Origin: Candidatus Eiseniibacteriota bacterium
GTDB lineage: Bacteria; Joyebacterota; Joyebacteria; Joyebacterales; Joyebacteraceae
Length of the DNA: 18,221 bases
NCBI GenBank assembly: GCA_030609605.1
Contig: JAUWBY010000016.1
Location: 1 to 18,221, forward strand
Direction: 5' to 3'
Part shown: positions 6,574-13,699 of the stretch, one piece after another
Position numbering within the stretch: position 1 is the first letter of the stretch
How the letters are laid out: every line of letters starts with the position of its first letter
Notes under the pieces: model-generated
Told to the model about the DNA's origin: nothing
Seen by the model: only the letters and a program-made list of their open reading frames with translations
The model's database searches: none
Position numbers and translations under genes: made by a program

Positions 6574-8099
6574 GCTCCTGCCTCCGCCGCCGCGCGTGCC
6601 TCTTTGGCCGCCAACCTCTTCTCTTCCTCGCGCTTTGCCTTGGCCTCCAGCTTCTCCTGAACCTCGTGCTCCTCGCGTATCAGCCGCCTCGCGTCGCGCA
6701 TGTCGGAGAGAAGCTCGATCTTGGACGGACAGACGAGGGAGCAGAGACCACACTCGATGCAGAGGTCTACACGCATGCGCTCCACCTCATCGATCTCGTC
6801 CGCGTGGAGGAACTTGTGGATGACGCTGGGCAGTATTCCGACAGGGCAGACATCCATGCACTGTCCGCATGAAACGCATGCTCTCAGTTCCCCCCCGAGA
6901 GTCGTGTTCAAGCGCTCCGCCGGACCGCTCTGACACAGGCGGCTCACGAAAGTCCTGCCGTATGAGTTTCGCCAGAGCCCGGGCCGAGCGAAGGCGAGCA
7001 TGTGGCGTTTCCTGAGTTCACTCAGGATCGTCAGCCCTTCGCATTCAACGTCGAGCCCGGATTGCTCTCGTGGTACGTCACTGCCTGTGAAAATGCCTCC
7101 GTTGATCACACGAACGTCATCTTGGCAGAGGCGGTTCTGGAGGATCTCATCAACGGGATAGCCGATGACAGCCTTGAGATGGACCGGCTCGCTGACGGCC
7201 GGACCGCCGAGTGCGATGATGCGTTCCACACTCGGTGCGCCGGATGAGAGGGCTCTTTCGATGGCGAGAACGCCTGCAGTTCGGGTCGCCCACGCCGGAC
7301 GGTCCGAGTCGCGGCCAAGTTCGAGGCGCCGCAGAATCAATAGCGGGTGACCGAACGGGTAGCGTGGGGTCACGGTATGAAACCGGCACCAGGAGTGATG
7401 CACGACGAGGGCCGCGAGGTCTGTCACGAATCCCGCATCATCGGCAACGGCAAGGTGAACGATCCCACCTTCGGTGAGCTCGTGAAGGTACTCGAGACCG
7501 CGAACGAACGAATCGAGCCTCCCGTGCAGAAGCGCCTCGGCGCTCGCGACAAAAGGCTCAAGATGGATCGTTGAGACAATGATGGCTTTGGCAGTGCCGG
7601 CAGGATCCACCGGCAGATCCGTGCGGGCGTCGGTGATGAACTGCCATGCTCCAAGAGTGACAAGTTGGTCGCGGATATCGGCAGGTGAGCCACCCGACGC
7701 GCCTGCTCCCCTTGAACCATCGCGTGCGCCTGCCTGAGCATCCCTGTCTGAGCCCGAAGAACCGCTGGATAGCGTCCCGTGCAGGGACTCGAGAACTATG
7801 TGGCCCGCGATCTCGTCAAGGCGCACCGTCCCACCATACGCTGCGATGAGCGGAGCCGAAAAACGTTTTGGATCAGTCGCGAGAACCGTCCAAGCGGAAA
7901 CGCGGGCGCCCTCTTCGACGCGAATATCTTTGAAGCGAAAGCACCGGCTCACAAGCGGCAGAACGAGCCTGCCCGGAACCGCCAGGTCGACGACGCGCGA
8001 CACGGGCCTCCCGGCGAGGCCGATGTTGTAGCCACCCTTGAGTCTCGCCACTGGCATCCTCTGAAGACGGGGACGGCCCTGTTTCTCCGAACCCACCAT
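6570..8099 (-). CDS. nqrA: NqrA-family subunit with RnfC-like double 4Fe-4S domain
   Basis: The N-terminus (LKGGYNIGLAGRPVSRV, about 20-36) and the barrel-like segment that follows (LPLVSRCFRFKDIRVEEGARV) fit NqrA, as does RVINGGIFTGSDV near 330-342. Unlike classical NqrA, two complete ferredoxin motifs are present: C408-C411-C414-C418-P and C447-C450-C453-C457-P. In Vibrio-type NqrA only a degenerate CTFVCPGK-like remnant is known at the second position. The protein ends in a coiled, charged Ala/Lys/Glu-rich tail (about 475-509), like RnfC. A Ser/Gly-rich insertion lies at about 110-140. I see no glycine-rich FMN/NADH loop like that of RnfC. ATG 8099 has AAGGA three bases upstream; ATG 8057 is an alternative that gives the N-terminus usual for the family. 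NqrA/RnfC proteins join the quinone side or soluble electron input to the membrane core. Confidence 0.88.
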   Translation of the reverse strand: MVGSEKQGRPRLQRMPVARLKGGYNIGLAGRPVSRVVDLAVPGRLVLPLVSRCFRFKDIRVEEGARVSAWTVLATDPKRFSAPLIAAYGGTVRLDEIAGHIVLESLHGTLSSGSSGSDRDAQAGARDGSRGAGASGGSPADIRDQLVTLGAWQFITDARTDLPVDPAGTAKAIIVSTIHLEPFVASAEALLHGRLDSFVRGLEYLHELTEGGIVHLAVADDAGFVTDLAALVVHHSWCRFHTVTPRYPFGHPLLILRRLELGRDSDRPAWATRTAGVLAIERALSSGAPSVERIIALGGPAVSEPVHLKAVIGYPVDEILQNRLCQDDVRVINGGIFTGSDVPREQSGLDVECEGLTILSELRKRHMLAFARPGLWRNSYGRTFVSRLCQSGPAERLNTTLGGELRACVSCGQCMDVCPVGILPSVIHKFLHADEIDEVERMRVDLCIECGLCSLVCPSKIELLSDMRDARRLIREEHEVQEKLEAKAKREEEKRLAAKEARAAAEAGA

Positions 8100-8110
8100 G
8101 TGTCCTTGAG

Positions 8111-8584
8111 CTACTCCAGGAACTCGGCCAGGTCGTCATACCTCGACAGAAGAAGGTCTCCGGTATCACTCTGCCACGCCTCAACGAAGATCGCGAAGCG
8201 GACCTTGTCGTAGTCTGCCGGGAACCAGGCTTCAAGGCCAAGATCCCCATCGCTGTCCACAAACGCGCGCATCACTGTCGCTGAAACGTTCAGCTCGTTG
8301 ACTACGTCGAGGAACTGTCCCTTGTGGGTCTTCGAGTACTCGCTGCCTCCGTAGAATCCCCGGACCAGGATCCCTCCTTCGTATTCCTGAAGCGTGAAGC
8401 TCGTCTTCTCGTCGTGCGTCACGCTAATGTAGGTGTCCTTCTCTTCCGATTCGTATCCAAGGAAGCCGAGGTGGTTCACGAACTCCTCAACATCCCCCGG
8501 CAGCTCCGCCCACGCAGACACGGACAGGGACAGCACAACAGCGACCGCGAGCAGCAGGCCCATTCCGGCGAGACTTCTCTCCAT
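8111..8584 (-). CDS. Exported YbjN-domain-like protein
   Basis: ATG 8584 has an ideal AAGGAGG five bases upstream and opens a signal peptide (MERSLAGMGLLLAVAVVLSL, cleavage after about AWA), so the longer frame upstream is rejected. The mature part (about 130 residues) resembles the YbjN fold: a helix with VEEFVNHLGFLGY, strands with GGILVRGFYGG, LDVVNELNVSATVMRAFVD, then DSDGDLGLEAWFPADYDKVRF and a closing helix FAIFVEAWQSDTGDLLL. YbjN proteins are chaperone-like and of poorly known function; an exported one is common in these lineages. It ends 11 bases before nqrA, so it probably heads the operon, but no functional link to Nqr can be shown. Confidence 0.7.
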   Translation of the reverse strand: MERSLAGMGLLLAVAVVLSLSVSAWAELPGDVEEFVNHLGFLGYESEEKDTYISVTHDEKTSFTLQEYEGGILVRGFYGGSEYSKTHKGQFLDVVNELNVSATVMRAFVDSDGDLGLEAWFPADYDKVRFAIFVEAWQSDTGDLLLSRYDDLAEFLE

Positions 8585-8640
8585 TGTTCCCTCCTTGGTC
8601 TCCACCCGCATCAGACAGACTGCAGACCATAAGACGACCG

Positions 8641-8656
8641 TGACAACACATTGTGA
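8641..8656. promoter_or_regulatory. Possible operator dyad upstream of the operon
   Basis: TGACAA-CACA-TTGTGA is a dyad with five of six arm positions paired. It lies 57-72 bases before the first start codon of the operon (8584). Its size and spacing recall sites for CRP/FNR-family regulators, but it matches neither consensus well. No convincing -35/-10 pair was found beside it. The call rests on symmetry and position only. Confidence 0.25.
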
Positions 8657-8686
8657 TGCAAGCAACTCCGCCGGGATACAGCCCCT

Positions 8687-9010
8687 GTGGAGATCTCTCA
8701 CGAGAATCCAGTCTACAATGAAACCGAGCACTGCTCAAGCAGGGAAGCTGAGACTGTCCGGTTCCCGAGACTTCATGGCAGGCTGAACACCCTGGATCTT
8801 GCCACACCCGTCGGGAACCTGGGTCCGGGCATGAGCAACATCGCCATCAGGGGAATCCGCCGATATCCGGAGCTTGTCCATGGGGTGTTCGAGCGAGCTG
8901 GATGGGACCCGACGAAATCCCGGGACTATCGCGTGCGCGTGACCTACCCTGTTCCGATGGTCCTCATGACCTGGTGGCTCTCGCTTCCGGAGCGGCCTTC
9001 TGACGCATAG
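8687..9010 (+). CDS. Doubtful ORF, possibly the 3' remnant of an enzyme gene
   Basis: A 107-codon plus-strand frame sits in the 690-base gap between the operon and the first secreted-protein gene. The first half reads like non-coding sequence. The second half (from Met 8831: MSNIAIRGIRRYPELVHGVF onward, ending WWLSLPERPSDA) has a protein-like composition with an amphipathic helix and a beta-rich RVRVTYPVPMVL stretch, as might end a methyltransferase or other alpha/beta enzyme. That comparison is impressionistic. No ribosome-binding site precedes either Met. A hairpin terminator follows about 95 bases later. It may be the tail of a decayed gene or chance. Confidence 0.3.
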   Translation: MEISHENPVYNETEHCSSREAETVRFPRLHGRLNTLDLATPVGNLGPGMSNIAIRGIRRYPELVHGVFERAGWDPTKSRDYRVRVTYPVPMVLMTWWLSLPERPSDA

Positions 9011-9103
9011 CGGTCCACCCCCACGCCGATGGGACAACCACGAAGATTGGAGGCCGGGGCACGCCGCGTTCGCTGAGATACGCCTCACGCTTCCCATCGA
9101 AAT

Positions 9104-9139
9104 GCGAGCCGCCCAGGCCGAAGGGCCCGGGCGGCTCGC
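9104..9139 (+). terminator. Strong 11-bp hairpin, probable terminator
   Basis: GCGAGCCGCCC (9104-9114) pairs perfectly with GGGCGGCTCGC (9129-9139) around a 14-base loop. It separates the doubtful ORF at 8687-9010 from the promoter of the next gene. No T-run follows on the plus strand; on the other strand CATTTCG follows. It could insulate the downstream promoter. Orientation is uncertain. Confidence 0.45.
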
Positions 9140-9155
9140 ATCCTGCATTTGGTAC

Positions 9156-9184
9156 TTGATGCTATCGCCTCAGAGTAGTAATAT
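9156..9184 (+). promoter_or_regulatory. Candidate promoter of the Cys-rich secreted protein gene
   Basis: TTGATG (9156-9161) and TAATAT (9179-9184) are 17 bases apart, about 90 bases before the start at 9273. The -10 box matches TATAAT at only four of six positions. A second AT-rich box, TATAGT, lies just downstream without a partner. The location, right after a hairpin, is sensible. Confidence 0.35.
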
Positions 9185-9272
9185 GAGCAAGGTTTATAGT
9201 GACCGGTCATCGTCAGGCCGCGCGCCACAGGGCGGCCGGCGCATAGGTATCTCCGTATCGGGAGAGTGGGTC

Positions 9273-9878
9273 ATGAGTATGAAAGCAAGGGCAATCGTGG
9301 TGTGCGCAATCCTCGCGCTCTGCCTCGGAGCCTCCACAGTGGTATCTGCCGACGCTATCTGGGGCACTGGTCTCGCCTTTGATGCCACACCGGCGGGCTA
9401 CCCGGGCTACTGGCAGTACTGCTATCACATTTACTGGGACACCACAGAGTACGGCGGGCACGGCATCAGCCACACAACAATCTATCTCGCTCTCACTGGC
9501 TGTGAATGCGCCTGTGACGTCGGGTACTTCGAACATCTGATTCCGGCCGGGCTCGCGTACGGCGAGGACAGCTGCGAGGTCGACATGTACAGCGAATTCG
9601 ACTGCGATGGCGACCCCCATTTTCCTCTCGACGGCCCGACGCTTAAGTTCGAGCCGGACGAGAGCGGCTGCGAACTGGGCGAGTACGGGTGGATGCACGT
9701 CTGCTACTTCTCGCTTTTCCCGCCGACCGAACCGCAGGTGTTCGAAAACCATCTCGGCATCAAGTTCGCACAGAATGTCGAGACGGGGGATCTCACCGGC
9801 GTGCTCCCCTACTGCGAGTGCGACGTCAATCCCGTCGAGACCTCGGCCTGGGGCGTCATCAAGGCTCTCTACCGCTGA
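9273..9878 (+). CDS. Secreted Cys-rich protein ending in the WG-IK-YR tail
   Basis: ATG 9273 follows GGAGAG by six bases; ATG 9279 is an alternative. The 201-residue product has a clear signal peptide (KARAIVVCAILALCLGAS, then TVVSADA). The mature part is acidic and rich in Tyr, Gly and Cys; GHGISH at about 66, CECAC at about 80, and several more cysteines before a CEC near the end suggest disulfides and an extracellular beta fold. I do not recognise the family; the Gly-His-Ile-Ser-His and CxCxC segments recall exported proteins with PEP-CTERM-like ectodomains, but there is no membrane anchor. The last residues, NPVETSAWGVIKALYR, match a motif shared by other secreted proteins in this window. 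A hairpin follows 22 bases after the stop. Confidence 0.85.
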   Translation: MSMKARAIVVCAILALCLGASTVVSADAIWGTGLAFDATPAGYPGYWQYCYHIYWDTTEYGGHGISHTTIYLALTGCECACDVGYFEHLIPAGLAYGEDSCEVDMYSEFDCDGDPHFPLDGPTLKFEPDESGCELGEYGWMHVCYFSLFPPTEPQVFENHLGIKFAQNVETGDLTGVLPYCECDVNPVETSAWGVIKALYR

Positions 9879-9899
9879 TATGGAACCATCCTCAAGCAG

Positions 9900-9928
9900 C
9901 GAGGCCGCCCCCCCCAGGAGCGGCCTCG
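9900..9928. terminator. Bidirectional hairpin between convergent genes
   Basis: A 9-bp perfect stem (CGAGGCCGC / GCGGCCTCG) with an 11-base loop containing a C7 run lies between the convergent stops at 9878 and 9951. Neither side has a good T-run. Its position makes a shared terminator for both genes likely. Confidence 0.55.
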
Positions 9929-9950
9929 TGCGTCTGCGGTATGCGAAATC

Positions 9951-10793
9951 CTAGCGAAAGCGCGACTTGATCGCGCCCCAAGTGGACCTCTCAGTTGGCG
10001 AGTACGCATCGTCGAGGTAGGTCAGGATATTCTCCATCAGGGCTACAGATTCGGGATTGCCGTATATATTCTGGACCCAATCCTGGTCCGTCGTGTGAAT
10101 CAGCACACGGGGGCTGCCGGGCGGCGTGAAGATCCAGCCGAAGTAGTTGCCACCGTACTCCAGGAAGTTCTCGATCGTGGCGTCACCGGTGCCTGCACAC
10201 CCGTACCAGAAGAACGGCAGTGACGGCACCGCGTTGGGATCAGTGGCGAGGGAGCCGAGCACATTCATGGGCTCTAGATCGCCGGAGATCGTACCCGAGA
10301 CAGTGAACGAACCCCCAAGACCATTGACGATCTCAACAAAGGCCTGGTTCCCAGGGAGGGTGGAGAGGTACTCGCCCTGCAGATAGGCCGGACCGTGGCT
10401 CTCCACGAACTGGAGGATGGTCTGCACGTGACCGGCAGGGAGTTCGATGACTGAGGACGATACGATAAGGATGTCGGTTCCATCGAGATTGGTGATGTCG
10501 CCGAGAGCACTCTGATCTGCGATAGTCGCCGTATGGCCCATACTGACAGCAACTGTCTGCCACTTGACGTCCGTGCTGTGACCACCCACGCCGCTCTGAC
10601 TCTCGATGATCGTGATGTTGCGGGGGCCGTCGGCTGCCGGGCTCGCCTGCCAGTCGCAGATGGTGGGCGTCTGTGCTTCCGCGGGGCTCGGCGGGATGGT
10701 CGTCACACCCGCCAGGGACGCCGGCGCGACAGCGAGCACGACCGCGATGGCAAACGCGGCCGCATGAGTGGACGGTACCTTGCGCAAGTACAT
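9951..10793 (-). CDS. Secreted protein, possible GATase-like fold, ending in the WG-IK-FR tail
   Basis: ATG 10793 has an excellent GAGGAGGTGA site five or so bases upstream, so the much longer open frame (to 11240) is not used. The 280-residue protein has a signal peptide (residues 1 to about 29, VPSTHAAAFAIAVVLAVAPA). The body alternates strands and helices: NITIIESQS, then TDILIVSSSVIELPAGHVQ, ILQFVESHGPAYLQGEY and IVNGLGGSFTVSG. This is like the class I glutamine-amidotransferase-like domains found in exported ThuA or DUF4350-type proteins. No catalytic Cys-His-Glu triad is evident, so a binding role is more likely. It ends SPTERSTWGAIKSRFR, the same C-terminal motif as the Cys-rich protein opposite. 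Confidence 0.8.
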   Translation of the reverse strand: MYLRKVPSTHAAAFAIAVVLAVAPASLAGVTTIPPSPAEAQTPTICDWQASPAADGPRNITIIESQSGVGGHSTDVKWQTVAVSMGHTATIADQSALGDITNLDGTDILIVSSSVIELPAGHVQTILQFVESHGPAYLQGEYLSTLPGNQAFVEIVNGLGGSFTVSGTISGDLEPMNVLGSLATDPNAVPSLPFFWYGCAGTGDATIENFLEYGGNYFGWIFTPPGSPRVLIHTTDQDWVQNIYGNPESVALMENILTYLDDAYSPTERSTWGAIKSRFR

Positions 10794-11026
10794 TGTTGTC
10801 ACCTCCTCTAAACAGAATGCGTAGTCCCACTTCCAACTGCGCCCATGTCTCACACTTGACGGTCTATCACAACTCGGACATAGGCCGCAATCCTCCATTG
10901 CCAACACCAAGTCCGGGCATGGGGACATCAGGATCCAACGAACAGGTAAGGCGAGCGCGAAGGACCTCAGGTTCTCGACACGGAGTCCTGTGCGTGATCT
11001 GGTGATTGCTGCTCGGAGGCCCCTGC

Positions 11027-11236
11027 CTAGCGCAGCAGCAGCGCCTTCCCCACGACGTGCGCCCCGCCAACCTCGAGCTTCATAAAGTAGACGCCCGACG
11101 CCGACAGGCGCCCTGACGAGTCGCTCCCGTCCCAGACAACGGGATACCTGCCGCGCGTCAGCAAGCAGTTCGAGCCTACATTTCCGTTCGACAACACATA
11201 CGAAACAAGCGGACTCTCGGAAGGAAGAGATGGGAC
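11027..11236 (-). pseudogene. Orphan FlgD-like / T9SS-type C-terminal domain remnant
   Basis: A 69-codon frame between an in-frame TGA (11237-11239) and its own TAG reads as the end of a FlgD-like domain: RGRYPVVWDGSDSSGRLSA, then SGVYFMKLEVGGAHVVGKAL and LLR-stop. Such domains close many exported proteins of FCB bacteria and act as the T9SS type A sorting region where that system exists. The first half of the domain and the whole upstream protein are missing; instead a 31-bp-period repeat and the oppositely oriented beta-helix gene begin. There is no credible start. It is a decapitated gene. The upstream stretch 10794-11026 holds no other gene that I can see. Confidence 0.75.
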
Positions 11237-11290
11237 TCAACGTGTCGTCATCTCTGATTGATGAGACTCAACGTGTTGTCATCCGTGATT
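11234..11290. repeat. Two-copy direct repeat, period 31 bp
   Basis: The 26-base units 11234-11259 and 11265-11290 both begin GACTCAACGTGT and end TGATT, with three mismatches in total. The pair sits exactly where the orphan FlgD-like remnant stops being readable and 38 bases before the beta-helix gene. It could be a rearrangement scar or a regulatory repeat. It is unrelated in sequence to the repeat at 2009-2079. Confidence 0.7.
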
Positions 11291-11327
11291 CCCGCGCCAC
11301 ACGACAGATGCTGAAAAGGAGGAACCC

Positions 11328-12456
11328 ATGTTCCGCTTGCTCCTGGCAACTGTTCTCTGCCTCACCATGGCAACCCCCCGGACTTGCAGACCACCGCTAC
11401 GTGGACTGGACCGGCAACGGTAACTACGAGGATCTCACAGCGGGTGTCTCCTGGGCCGCTCCCGGCGACACGGTCTTCGTGAGACCGGGCACCTACTCCG
11501 GCCTGCTCAACCGCGCGCTCAGTTTCGGCGGTAGGGACATCGAACTCGTCTCCACAGATGGACCCGAAGTCACCATCATCGACTGCGAGGGAGCAGACCG
11601 GGCCTTCACGTTCGAATCGGGAGAGACGCCGGCAGCCCTGGTGTCCGGGCTCACGGTAGCAAACGGACTTGCCGGCTACGGCGGTGGGATGTTGATCGCA
11701 GGCTCTTCTCCGACGATAGCGAACTGCCACTTCACGAACTGCGAAGCCACCGCCTCCACGCTCGGTGGCGGGGCCTTCATGCGCAGGTCCAGTGCGATGC
11801 CGTTGATCACGGACCTTGTAGTCTCCGAGTGCTCCGGCGACTACGGGGGCGCACTCTGCAGCTACCAGGGCGCTGCGCCGACGCTGACGAACGTACAGTT
11901 CCTCAACAACACTGCCATGCGGAGAGGCGGCGCCGCCTACATCGAGTCCCACTCCGCCGGACCAGTAGCGCTCACGGACTGCGTCTTCTATGGGAACACG
12001 GTAAGTGACCCCAGCGGCTACGGAGGCGGGTTGTGCCTGTTCAACGCAACGCCGAACATCACGGGCAACACCTTCGCGTGGAACAGCGCGGATCACGGCG
12101 GATGCATGGTGCTCATGATGAGCTCCTCGCCCACCGTCCAGAGATGCATTCTCTCATTCAGCCAGATCGGAAATGCGATCCATAACCACGGCTACACCAA
12201 CTTCCCCGTAACTACCCACTGCTGTGTCTTCGGGAACGCAGCCGGGGACAGCCTCGTCGGAACGCACTCGAGCTGTTCGTTCGACGACCCGCTCTTCTGC
12301 GACGTGTTCACGGGCGACCTGCACTTGTGCGCGAACTCGCCAGTCGCCCCCGGCAACCCGTGGGGCCTTGTCGGCGCCTACGACGTCGGCTGCCCGGACT
12401 GCGTCGCGCCTGTTCAGATGCTGTCGCGGGGCTCGCTGAAGGCGCTGTTCCGATAG
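11328..12456 (+). CDS. Secreted parallel beta-helix protein with RG-LK-FR tail (frame break at C6)
   Basis: AAAAGGAGG precedes ATG 11328, which opens a signal peptide (MFRLLLATVLCLTMAT). The rest of the gene is in another frame. The switch falls on a run of six C (11374-11379): with five C the protein reads MATPGLADHRYVDWTGNGNY, giving a perfect cleavage region and 375 residues. The mature part opens like DUF1565-type beta-helix proteins (APGDTVFVRPGTYSG), then repeats strands with GGG/GGA turns (YGGGMLIAGSSPTIANC, LGGGAFMRRSS, DYGGALCSYQGAAPTLTN, YGGGLCLFNATPNITGN). These right-handed helices are typical of surface adhesins or polysaccharide-active proteins. It ends APVQMLSRGSLKALFR, a variant of the shared tail with Arg for Trp. 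The downstream ORF itself stays open from 11230. Confidence 0.8.
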
Positions 12457-12488
12457 CGCCGATCTGCCGGACCTCGATTGCGCTGATA

Positions 12489-13430
12489 CTACTTGACCAG
12501 GATCATCTTCTTGGTATCGGCGGCGCCGCCCGCAGTCAGCTTGCAGAAGTAGACGGCGAGACTCACGCGGCCAGGTTCGGAAACGAAGTAGCGCACCGTA
12601 GTCGTCGGGTTGAATGGGTTGGGATAGTTTGCGTTCAGAATCGGACCCACGCCGTCCGGAACCATCTCGGAGCCGTTCGTCACGCCTGTCGGGAAGCACA
12701 GGTTCTCGTAAAGGACCGCATACTTGTTCGACCAATCGCCTCCGACCATGAAGAGATCGGGGTCGCAGTCGCCGTCCACATCGCACCAGCATAGCGCGCC
12801 CTCGTACATGCCCGGGAACTGGAATCCGGAATCGACGAACCCGGTTCCCGTGTTCTCGTAGACGACTGTGTAGAGACCGACGCCATCGTAGCCGCACAGG
12901 GCGAGATCCAGGTCTCCGTCTAGATCGTAGTCGCCCCAGGCGACCGAGCTGCGGTAGAGCGGCAAGAGATCAGCAACCTCCGTGAAAACGCCCGTTCCAT
13001 CGTTCTCGTACACCTTGGCGATGTCCGGGCCGGTCATGGCCGTGCAGCCCGTGAGCGCGAGATCGAGATCCCCGTTCCCGTCATAGTCACCCCACTCGGT
13101 GTCGGAGAGGTTGGCGGGTGGGAGACCGTGGTCTCCAGTGTCGTTCAGGATGCCGGGCGGATCGTTCTCGTAGAACACGGTCCAGCGGTCGCCCCCCTCG
13201 AAGCCCGTGAGTACGAGATCCGGGGCGCCGTCGCCGTCGTAATCGCCCCAGTCGACTGAGGACCTCTCCACCCCGACAAGCACCTGACCATCCCACTCGA
13301 AGTGGCCCGTGCCGTCGTCGGCGTAGACGCGCGCGACCGGGCCGAGATCCGACATACCGGCCATCGCGAGGTCGTGGTCCCCGTCGCCGTCGTAGTCGGC
13401 CCATCCGAGACAACCGCTCCCGAGGCTCTG
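12489..13430 (-). pseudogene. VCBS/FG-GAP repeat protein, N-terminus lost and sorting domain shortened
   Basis: Five VCBS-type blades are readable, each with a W-x-D-Y/V-D-x-D/N-G/C core (WADYDGDGDHDL, WGDYDGDGAPDL, WGDYDGNGDLDL, WGDYDLDGDLDL, WCDVDGDCDPDL), so an exported beta-propeller-like protein is likely. Then NYPNPFNPTTTVRYFVSEPG opens a FlgD-like domain, but VSLAVY is joined straight to FCKLTAGGAADTKKMILVK; about 39 residues present in intact domains (compare 16648-18221) are missing. At the other end similarity stops near 13430. The frame stays open to 13724, but that part is antisense to another gene tail (13431-13637) and has no signal peptide. The boundary 13430 is approximate. 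A conventional gene caller would report 12489-13724. Confidence 0.7.
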
Positions 13431-13637
13431 GATACCGAGAAGCTCCTGCCGCAGCGGGAGATCCGCGAGGAGATCCGGCAGGACCCCGACGTACCGCTTC
13501 CCCACGCCAGTCTCTCCAACATGCTCATAGTGCAGGGGCGCATTGACAAGGCGCGCGTGGAACTCGAGACTGCCAGGGACCTGGCGGGCGACGCCGCGCT
13601 TCGCGGGCGCATCGAGGAACAGCTGAGGACGCTCTAG
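13431..13637 (+). pseudogene. C-terminal fragment of a repeat (TPR-like) protein
   Basis: About 68 codons with strong protein character end at TAG 13637. They read LLPQREIREEIRQDPDVP, then SLSNMLIVQGRIDKARVELE and TARDLAGDAALRGRIEEQLR. The middle part has the helix-turn-helix pattern of a tetratricopeptide unit (LSNMLIVQGRIDKARVELETA). Upstream of about 13431 the frame runs antisense through the VCBS gene, so the front of this protein is absent. It meets the headless VCBS gene head to head. There is no start codon with a binding site. Confidence 0.5.
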
Positions 13638-13699
13638 GACTGACGGGCGGCACGAACCATTCCGCTTGCGGGCAATCGTGGACATCGGGGGCTCTGGAT

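Noticed and set aside
3645..8099. Calling the complex Rnf
   Set aside because: NqrF replaces RnfB, NqrB has its long N-terminal segment, and NqrD/E signatures fit Nqr; only the A subunit has RnfC-like features.
8585..8700. Sigma70 promoter before the operon
   Set aside because: Boxes such as TTGTCA and TATGGT are present but not at usable spacing; only the dyad at 8641-8656 was kept, at low confidence.
9828..9878. PEP-CTERM, LPxTG or GlyGly-CTERM signal
   Set aside because: No membrane helix or basic cluster follows the motif; the proteins end directly after Arg.
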